From contig CAAEKI010000235.1 in assembly GCA_900756495.1 (NCBI GenBank), positions 1 through 5,653 of the forward strand: 5,653 nt of DNA, written 5' to 3'. Origin of the DNA: an uncultured Oscillospiraceae bacterium. Its GTDB lineage: Bacteria; Bacillota; Clostridia; Oscillospirales; Oscillospiraceae. The notes below the pieces were generated by a model. That model made no database searches. It was not told the origin of the DNA and was given only the letters and a program-made list of their open reading frames with translations. This document shows positions 1 through 5,653 of this stretch, piece after piece. The position numbers were made by a program, and so were the translations under genes. The number at the start of each line of letters is the position of its first letter. The stretch's first letter is position 1.

Positions 1-912
<912 letters not shown>

Positions 913-920
<8 letters not shown>

Positions 921-2679
921 GCGGTCGTCCTCCATAGCCTTTCTTTTCTCTGTATTTCTCCCATGCCGCCAGCAGAGCGTCGAGATCGCGCTCCCCAGCC
1001 CGCTTGACGGCCTCGGTCTGGATAATCTCTATGTAATCGCGCAGGGCCCGCTCGCTGTTTGCGAGGTCTTCCGGCTGGTCTACCACCTGGGCCAGGTGGC
1101 TCATCTCGCTGCTCTCCAATTCTCCGGTCAGAGCGGCCAGCTGGGTGCTGCGGCCGGTTCGAAACCGCTCCCTCAGCAGAGCGAACGCCCTGCCCAGCAC
1201 TGGGGCGGAAAACTGCTCCGGGCTCAGGCTTTCCGTCAGGGGAAACAGCCCCGGCTCCAGCAGCATCAGACGGATCACGCCCTCCTCTGCCCGGGCCGAC
1301 CGGATGTTCTCGTAGCGCAGCCCCCGCTCCCTTGGCTGGAGCTGCGCGGCGGGCGTCAGATCCTTCCTCTCCTGCTGCCGCTTCTCCTGGCGGATGCGCC
1401 GGGCAAGCTCCTTCTTGACCTCCTGGGCCATGGCCTCGGCGGAGATGCCGGCCTCGGCCGCCATGCGGCCGCCGTAGACCTCCCGCTCCACCGGGCTGTG
1501 GAGGGAGGCCACCACGCCCACAGCCTCCCGCAGGAACTCCACCCTCTGGGCGTCGTCGGAGAGGTCGTATTTCCGCCGCACCTGGGAGAGGCGGTACTCA
1601 ATGTGGTTCTCGCTCTGATCCAGGAGCTTGGCGAAAGCCTCCCGGCCGAACTTCTTGATATACTCGTCGGGATCCTTGGCCCCCGCCATGCGGAGCACCC
1701 TGACCTTGAGGCCGGTCTTCTCCAGGATGGGAATGGCCCGCTGGGCCGCCGCCACCCCGGCGCCGTCCCCGTCGTAGGCGATGACCGCCTCCTTGGTGTA
1801 CCGGGCCAGCAACTGGGCGTGCTCGGCGGTGAGGGCTGTGCCCAGGCTGGCCACCGCGCAGTCAAACCCCGCCTGGTGGAGGGAGATGGTGTCCATATAG
1901 CCCTCGGTAAGAATGATCCGTCCCAGCCTGGACTTCTTGGCGATGTTGAGTGCGAAAAGATTGCGGCTCTTGTTATAGACAATGGTATCCGGAGAGTTGA
2001 GATATTTGGGCGTGCCATCGTCCAGCACCCGGCCGCCAAACCCGATGACGTCGCCCCGGATATCAATGATGGGAAACATCACCCGGCCCCGGAAGCGGTC
2101 GTAAATCCGCCCCTTCTTGCTGTCCACCGCCAGGCCTGCGTCCAGCATGTCCCGTTTATCATAGCCCTTTTCAGCCATGGCGGCCATCAGGTTATCCCAG
2201 CCATCGGGGGCCATGCCCAGGCCAAAGCGCTTCACCGTTCCCCGGGACAGTCCCCGCCTTCCGAACAGGTACTCGGCCCCAGCCGTCCCCTGGGGGCCCA
2301 TCAGCTGCTGGTGGAACCAGCGGGCGGCCTCCCTGTTCAGCTCCAGCAGGCGCTCCCTGCGGCGGCGGTAGCCCTCATTCTCCCCCGTCTCAGGCATCGT
2401 CATACCCGCCCGCTGCGCCAGCAGACGAACCGCATCCACAAAGGGCAGATTTTCTATCTCCATAATAAAGGTAATGACTCCGCCGCCCTTGCCGCAGCCA
2501 AAGCACTTGAAGATCTGCCGGTCGGGCACCACATGAAAAGAGGGGGTCTTCTCACTGTGGAAGGGGCAGCAGCCCCACAGGCTCCCCCCCTTCGGAGAGA
2601 GAGAGACATAGCTCCCCACCACGTCGGCGATGTCGCTCCTGGCCACCAACTCGTCAATAAATTGCTCTGGAATGGCCAA
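913..2679 (-). CDS. dnaG: DNA primase DnaG
   Basis: DnaG synthesises the short RNA primers for replication and works with the replicative helicase at the fork. Residues here are numbered from a GTG at 2686-2688 (591 aa). The CHC2 zinc-binding domain has C41, H44, C62 and C65, with an extra adjacent C40. The RNA polymerase core carries [10 protein letters not shown] (198-207), GFGGR (216-220) and PKYLNSPDT (227-235). The TOPRIM domain has its catalytic Glu in EGYMD (E262) and acidic metal ligands in YDGDG (D306, D308) and DPDEY (D339, D341). The C-terminal 450-591 is the divergent, helical helicase-binding part. All catalytic residues are present and the length is normal. I prefer the TTG at 2677-2679, which gives a protein starting [11 protein letters not shown] (588 aa): GGGAGGT ends with GGAGG 8 bases before it, whereas the GTG three codons upstream has only 3 bases of spacing. 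It lies downstream of dgt and overlaps rpoD. Confidence 0.97.
929..933 (-). promoter_or_regulatory. rpoD ribosome binding site inside dnaG
   Basis: A GGAGG Shine-Dalgarno sequence lies 8 bases upstream of the rpoD ATG, inside the last codons of dnaG. Ribosomes finishing primase can therefore keep the site open and reinitiate on rpoD, whose ATG lies before the dnaG stop. Confidence 0.85.
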
Positions 2680-2686
2680 AACGCGC

Positions 2687-2693
2687 ACCTCCC
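2687..2693 (-). promoter_or_regulatory. dnaG ribosome binding site (decides start)
   Basis: GGGAGGT is followed 8 bases after its GGAGG core by TTG (2677-2679). The alternative GTG at 2686-2688 overlaps this same motif, and its own upstream GGAGG (2692-2696) is only 3 bases away. The spacing favours the TTG, which also gives the family-typical N-terminus M-A-I-P-E. Confidence 0.6.
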
Positions 2694-2740
2694 TCCCGCT
2701 TTCATACGGCTTCTGCTTATCTTTTCCTCATTTTGACAAA

Positions 2741-2769
2741 TTTATACTGTCGGATCATTTTACTGTCCA
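2741..2769 (-). promoter_or_regulatory. sigma-A promoter for dnaG-rpoD, overlapping the dgt stop
   Basis: On the minus strand there is a -35 TGGACA (2764-2769, 5 of 6 to TTGACA), a 17-base spacer and a -10 TATAAA (2741-2746, 5 of 6 to TATAAT). The -35 lies in the last dgt codons and the dgt stop TGA (2755-2757) falls in the spacer. Transcription would begin near 2734, leaving a leader of about 55 bases before dnaG. The -10 sits inside a small inverted repeat, GACA-N9-TGTC (2735-2751), which may be chance or a weak operator. The promoter is inferred from sequence only. Confidence 0.65.
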
Positions 2770-3759
2770 GGCCATGGGGATAAAGGCGTCTCCGAACTTC
2801 TCCAGCGCATACTCGTCGGTCATGCCGGCAATATAATCACAGACGGCCCGATCCACGCTCTCCTCCAGGCGGATCTCCTGGAACTCGGAGGGCAGCTTGT
2901 CCGGGTCCTTCCTATAATATTCAAAAAGGCGGCGCAGCATGTCCTGTGCCTTACCCTCCTCCCCCTTTGCCACCGGGTTCCGGTACACAAACTCAAACAT
3001 AAACTCCCTCAGCGCGTGCATGGCCTCGCCGCACGCCTCCGACTGGGTGATGCGCCCGGCGGCGCGGCTGGCCGCGATGATGTCGGTGGTAAGGGTGTTG
3101 ATGCGCTCGGTGTGCGTAAAGCCCAGTGTCTGCGAGATCTCTATGGGGATATCCATGGGGTAGATGATATGTCCCCGGATGGCGTCGTCAATATCGTGGT
3201 TGATGTAGGCGATCTTGTCAGCCAGCCGCAGAAGCTGCCCCTCCCAGGTCTCGGCCCGGTCGGGTCCGGTGTGGCACAGGATCCCCCGCCGTACCTCATA
3301 GCTGAGGTTCAGCCCCTCGCCGTCCTTTTCCAGCCGGTCCACCACGCGGAGGGACTGCTCGTTGTGGGCAAAGCCGCCGGGCAGGATTTCGTCCAGCACC
3401 CGCTCTCCGGCGTGGCCGAAGGGGGTGTGCCCCAGGTCGTGCCCCAGTGCGGCGGCCTCCGTCAGGTCCTCGTTGAGACGCAGCCCCCGGGCGATGGTCC
3501 GGGCAATGCGTGAGACCTCCAGCGTATGCGTCATACGGGTCCGGTAGTGATCCCCTTCGGGCTGGAGGAACACCTGGGTCTTGTGCTTCAGGCGCCGGAA
3601 CGCCTTGGAGTGGACTATCCGGTCGGTGTCCCGCTGAAAGCAGGTGCGCACCGGGCAGGGCTCCACCGGGACGCGGCGGCCTCTGGACTGGGCGGCCAGG
3701 CAGGCGTCGGGGGAGAGAAACTGCGCCTCCAGCGCCTCGGTCTCCTCGCGCACGGTCAT
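2755..3759 (-). CDS. dgt: deoxyguanosinetriphosphate triphosphohydrolase-like HD protein
   Basis: The dGTPase-like family hydrolyses dNTPs to the deoxynucleoside plus triphosphate and so trims the dNTP pool; the substrate preference of this protein cannot be read from sequence. From the chosen start it has 334 residues, normal for the short Firmicute branch. The HD phosphohydrolase metal site is intact: H78 in THTLEV, H107-D108 in GHDLGH, and D181 in LADKIAY. H111 and H116 (GHTPFGHAGE) are the conserved neighbouring histidines. FRRLKHKTQVFL (54-65) and GDHYRTRM (69-76) are family hallmarks. The start is ATG 3757-3759, with AAGGAGG (3768-3774) 8 bases upstream, giving the usual MTxRE N-terminus. 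In-frame starts further up (3843) would add 28 unconserved residues. It precedes dnaG-rpoD as in many clostridia, and a dnaG promoter lies at its 3' end. Confidence 0.95.
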   Translation of the reverse strand: MTVREETEALEAQFLSPDACLAAQSRGRRVPVEPCPVRTCFQRDTDRIVHSKAFRRLKHKTQVFLQPEGDHYRTRMTHTLEVSRIARTIARGLRLNEDLTEAAALGHDLGHTPFGHAGERVLDEILPGGFAHNEQSLRVVDRLEKDGEGLNLSYEVRRGILCHTGPDRAETWEGQLLRLADKIAYINHDIDDAIRGHIIYPMDIPIEISQTLGFTHTERINTLTTDIIAASRAAGRITQSEACGEAMHALREFMFEFVYRNPVAKGEEGKAQDMLRRLFEYYRKDPDKLPSEFQEIRLEESVDRAVCDYIAGMTDEYALEKFGDAFIPMAWTVK

Positions 3760-3767
3760 AGACAGAA

Positions 3768-3774
3768 CCTCCTT
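3768..3774 (-). promoter_or_regulatory. dgt ribosome binding site
   Basis: AAGGAGG, a near-perfect Shine-Dalgarno sequence, lies 8 bases before the ATG at 3757-3759. It decides the start against the longer open frame beginning at 3843. Confidence 0.85.
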
Positions 3775-3833
3775 TCCCTCTCTCTTTTTATACGACATAC
3801 AAGGGGAAAAACCCTTCTTTTGACCCAAAAAAT

Positions 3834-3842
3834 ATTTTACCA
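3834..3842 (-). promoter_or_regulatory. possible extended -10 promoter for dgt
   Basis: The 121-base gap between the YigZ gene and dgt (3760-3880) is clearly more AT-rich than its surroundings, as expected of a promoter. The best candidate on the minus strand is TGGTAAAAT, an extended -10 (TG-N-TAAAAT, -10 at 3834-3839) with no convincing -35. A second TATAAA at 3787-3792 also lacks a usable -35. I see no clear terminator for the upstream gene here. Confidence 0.3.
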
Positions 3843-3880
3843 AGGTCCGCCTACCCCAACCCGCGATGCAGGGCCGCCCC

Positions 3881-4507
3881 CTATTTCAGCGGCACGGCCC
3901 GGAAGACCTCCCCCGCCGCAGTGGGGACGATTCCCCCGGCGGCAAGCTCGATAATTCGGGCGGAAAAGGCCTCTGCCCGCTCCTCAGGCAGCAGGGCGTG
4001 CAGCAGAACCTCGGCGCCGTACTCGATCTCCCCCGGCACCCCTCCGGCGCTCTCCACCTCCAGCTTTACCCGCTCGAAGAGCGCGTAGGGACAGGGCACG
4101 GCTACGTCCACCCAGCGCCGGACCACCGAGATGCCGGCGGCGTCCAGAGCCTCCTTGGCGCTCTGGGTGTAGGCCCGCACCAGTCCCCCGGCCCCCAGCA
4201 GCACGCCTCCGAAATAGCGGGTCACCACGCAGCAGATGTTGACCACCGCCTCCCTCTGAAAGACGTTCAGCATGGGCTGGCCCGCCGTACCCTGGGGCTC
4301 CCCGTCGTCGGAATAGCGCTCCACGCCGCTCCGAAGCCGGTAGCACCAGCAGTTGTGCCGGGCGTCGTAGTGCTTTTTCTTCGCCTCCTCAATATGCCTT
4401 CTGGCCTCGTCCTCATCCTGAACCGGCCACACCCGGCCGATGAAGCGGGAGCGCTTCTCGGTCAGCTCTGTCTCACTCTCAGCGGTTGGAACGTAATATT
4501 CCGTCAT
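3881..4507 (-). CDS. YigZ/IMPACT family protein (UPF0029 + DUF1949)
   Basis: This is a YigZ-type member of the IMPACT family, widespread in bacteria. The eukaryotic relative IMPACT regulates the kinase GCN2; the bacterial role is not settled, with proposals around translation or nucleic-acid binding. The 208 residues match the usual 205-217. The N-terminal UPF0029 domain (about 15-125) carries the hallmarks KRSRFIG (18-24), HNCWCYRLR (51-59), SDDGEPQGTAGQPML (66-80) and VTRYFGGVLLGAGGLVRAYT (95-114). The C-terminal DUF1949-like ferredoxin fold (about 136-195) follows. The start is ATG 4505-4507, giving MTEYYVPTAE, with AAGGGG (4515-4520) 7 bases upstream. The frame stays open to an ATG at 4618, but that extension is an alanine-rich, unconserved tail without a ribosome binding site. 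It follows the GNAT gene by 91 bases, probably on the same strand unit. Confidence 0.93.
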   Translation of the reverse strand: MTEYYVPTAESETELTEKRSRFIGRVWPVQDEDEARRHIEEAKKKHYDARHNCWCYRLRSGVERYSDDGEPQGTAGQPMLNVFQREAVVNICCVVTRYFGGVLLGAGGLVRAYTQSAKEALDAAGISVVRRWVDVAVPCPYALFERVKLEVESAGGVPGEIEYGAEVLLHALLPEERAEAFSARIIELAAGGIVPTAAGEVFRAVPLK

Positions 4508-4545
4508 AAAAACGCCCCTTTCTGTCTCTCCGTCTCCGGGTTTCG

Positions 4546-4566
4546 CCGCAGCGGCTGCTGCCGCGG
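4546..4566 (-). other. GC-rich hairpin upstream of the YigZ-family gene
   Basis: The transcript can fold a 7-bp stem (one G-U pair), CCGCGGC with GCTGCGG, around a 7-base loop. No U-run follows, so it does not look like a complete intrinsic terminator. It lies 39 bases before the YigZ-family ATG and could act as a processing or stability element, or be an accident of GC-rich sequence. Confidence 0.35.
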
Positions 4567-4576
4567 GAGCCTCCCT

Positions 4577-4592
4577 TCTCTCTACAGAGAGA
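4577..4592. repeat. 16-bp inverted repeat just after the GNAT stop
   Basis: TCTCTC and GAGAGA form perfect 6-bp arms around a 4-base centre, beginning 6 bases after the TAA of the GNAT gene. In RNA this makes a stable small hairpin. The following bases on the minus strand are purine-rich (AAGGGAGG) rather than U-rich, so a Rho-independent terminator is unlikely. Confidence 0.45.
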
Positions 4593-4598
4593 TGCGTC

Positions 4599-5141
4599 TT
4601 ATGTGGCATGGCGCCCACGGGCGGCCCACTCCTCCCGGGTGAGGGCGTAGTGCAGCTCGGTTTGCTCCTCCCCTATCAGATCCACAAAGGTCCTGTCCGT
4701 GAGCATATAGCGGAAGCCGCACTTCTCCACCACCCGGCGGGACTTGCCGTTAAAGTCAAAGTGCCCGCACCAGATGGTCTCCAGCCCCAGCTCCTCAAAA
4801 CCAAAGCGCAGCAGCTCCTCCACCGCCTCTGGAATCAGTCCCCGGCCCCAGTAATCAGGGCTAATGGCATAGCCGATCTCCCCGTCCGGGCCGGGCAGCT
4901 CGGCGCGGTGGCGGTCCACGAAGCCCGCCGATCCGATGACCCGCCCGGTCTCCTTCAGCACCACGGCCATTGCCAGGGGATCGGAAAATACGGTGCGGAT
5001 AATCTCCCGGCTCTCCTCCACGCTCCCATGAGGCTGCCAGCCTGCGGGCGGCCCCACCCTTGGATCGCTGGCGTAGGTAAACAGGTCCTCCGCGTCCTCT
5101 TCTGTAAAGGGGCGGAGAATCAGGCGCTCTGTCTCCAACAT
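4599..5141 (-). CDS. GNAT family N-acetyltransferase (RimJ/RimL-like)
   Basis: This is an acetyl-CoA-dependent N-acetyltransferase of the GNAT fold; the acceptor (ribosomal protein, other protein N-terminus or small molecule) cannot be told from sequence. Its 180 residues are typical of a single domain. The opening MLETERLILRPFTEEDAEDL is the standard RimJ/RimL-like N-terminus. GRVIGSAGF (66-74) and GEIGYAISPDYWGRGLIPEA (87-106) follow; the latter holds the R/Q-x-x-G-x-G/A-type acetyl-CoA pyrophosphate loop, here WGRGL. NGKSRRVVEKCGFRY (131-145) is the conserved motif B helix. The start is ATG 5139-5141, with AGGAGGAG at 5151-5158. That site overlaps the stop of the upstream GNAT gene and the gap is 15 bases, indicating one operon with coupled translation. 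It is probably a paralogue of that neighbour. Confidence 0.92.
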   Translation of the reverse strand: MLETERLILRPFTEEDAEDLFTYASDPRVGPPAGWQPHGSVEESREIIRTVFSDPLAMAVVLKETGRVIGSAGFVDRHRAELPGPDGEIGYAISPDYWGRGLIPEAVEELLRFGFEELGLETIWCGHFDFNGKSRRVVEKCGFRYMLTDRTFVDLIGEEQTELHYALTREEWAARGRHAT

Positions 5142-5150
5142 AGCTGTTCT

Positions 5151-5158
5151 CTCCTCCT
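5151..5158 (-). promoter_or_regulatory. ribosome binding site overlapping the upstream stop codon
   Basis: AGGAGGAG serves the GNAT start at 5139-5141 and overlaps the TAG stop (5157-5159) of the upstream GNAT gene. This arrangement favours termination-reinitiation coupling between the two acetyltransferases. Confidence 0.7.
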
Positions 5159-5653
5159 ATCCAGCTCCATCCCGAAGCAGCGCATACATGCAGTAATCCA
5201 GAATCCGCCCGTTTTTACAGGCGCCCCGGCGCATAATGCCCTCCAGCACAAAGCCCGCCTTCTCCAGCACCCGGCGGGAGCCGGTATTGTAGGCAAAGGG
5301 CTCGGCATAGATACGGACAATGTCCCATCTGGCAAAGGCCTCCCTGCATATCCGCTCAACGGCCCGGGTCATGATTCCCCGTCCCCAGTACTCCTCAGCC
5401 AGCCAGTACCCCAGTTCTGCACTGCGGAAGTATACGTCCGTCCCCCGGACCAGGGCGATGCCGCCCACCGCTCGCCCGCCCGCCGCAATGGCGCGGCAGA
5501 GCTGGCACTCCTCGCTGCTGGATATACAACTGCTTATAAACGCCTCGGCATCCGCCCGGGTATACGGGTGGGGAAAAATATCCCGCATATTCCGGGCCAC
5601 CGCGAGATTGGCGGCGTACGGAGTGATGGAGCCGGCGTCCTCCGCCCGCCATG
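5157..5653 (-). CDS. GNAT family N-acetyltransferase, 5' end outside window
   Basis: This is a second RimJ/RimL-like GNAT acetyltransferase with unknown acceptor. At least 164 residues are visible; the frame is open to the right edge. A GTG at 5598-5600 could be taken as the start, but the 17 codons before it read on as family-like sequence (W-R-A-E-D-A followed by Y-A-A-N-L-A-V-A-R-N), matching the usual N-terminal strand and helix. The true start therefore lies beyond 5653. Counting from the GTG, the landmarks are FPHPYTRADAEAFI (9-22), AVGGIALV (44-51), ELGYWLAEEYWGRGIMTRAV (62-81) with the acetyl-CoA loop in WGRGI, and NTGSRRVLEKAGFVLEGIMR (104-123). No catalytic segment seems missing. 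It is the first gene visible of a pair with the GNAT gene 15 bases downstream. Confidence 0.9.
   Translation of the reverse strand, partial: WRAEDAGSITPYAANLAVARNMRDIFPHPYTRADAEAFISSCISSSEECQLCRAIAAGGRAVGGIALVRGTDVYFRSAELGYWLAEEYWGRGIMTRAVERICREAFARWDIVRIYAEPFAYNTGSRRVLEKAGFVLEGIMRRGACKNGRILDYCMYALLRDGAG

Noticed and set aside
2733..2762. Plus-strand TTGACA (2733-2738) as a promoter antisense to dgt
   Set aside because: At 16-18 bases of spacing the would-be -10 (CATTTT or ATTTTA) is poor. The TTGACA is largely the complement of the inverted repeat around the minus-strand -10.
3801..3817. Hairpin AAGGG/CCCTT upstream of dgt as a terminator or attenuator
   Set aside because: The stem is only 5 bp and no U-run follows, so it is too weak to claim.
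3760..3843. 28-residue N-terminal extension of the dGTPase from ATG 3843
   Set aside because: No ribosome binding site, AT-rich promoter-like sequence, and an unconserved peptide; AAGGAGG is placed exactly for the ATG at 3757-3759.
4508..4618. Longer YigZ-family protein starting at ATG 4618 or 4609
   Set aside because: It would add an alanine-rich, unconserved N-terminus overlapping the GNAT gene, and has no ribosome binding site. The ATG at 4505-4507 has one and matches the family start.

Overview
The window reads as a chromosomal core segment of a GC-rich Firmicute of the class Clostridia. The Oscillospiraceae-like gut clostridia (Flavonifractor/Lawsonibacter type) are my best guess, inferred from the high GC content, strong GGAGG ribosome binding sites and the gene order dGTPase - primase - major sigma factor. 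The sigma factor and primase sequences are clearly Firmicute in style. The family-level assignment is inference.

All six genes are on the minus strand, so transcription runs from high to low coordinates. In that order they are: a GNAT acetyltransferase cut by the right window edge (5157-5653); a second GNAT acetyltransferase (4599-5141); a YigZ/IMPACT-family protein (3881-4507); a dGTPase-like HD hydrolase (dgt, 2755-3759); DNA primase (dnaG, 913-2679); and the primary sigma factor (rpoD/sigA, 1-920, cut by the left edge). The sigma factor is easy to miss because its frame has no stop codon inside the window.

The functional core is dgt-dnaG-rpoD, the clostridial version of the macromolecular-synthesis operon, linking dNTP pool control, replication priming and housekeeping transcription. 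dnaG and rpoD overlap by 8 bases and the rpoD ribosome binding site lies inside dnaG, so the two are probably translationally coupled. A good sigma-A promoter (TGGACA, 17 bp, TATAAA) straddles the dgt stop codon and should drive dnaG-rpoD independently of dgt. The two GNAT genes also look coupled, because the second gene's ribosome binding site overlaps the first gene's stop codon.

I see no mobile element, CRISPR array, RNA gene or new system. The points most worth a second look are in the sigma factor: a proline where region 2.4 of sigma-70 normally has Thr (or Asn) contacting the -10 element, and an internal 24-residue duplication between regions 1.2 and 2. The large plus-strand reading frames opposite dnaG and rpoD are GC-driven shadows.
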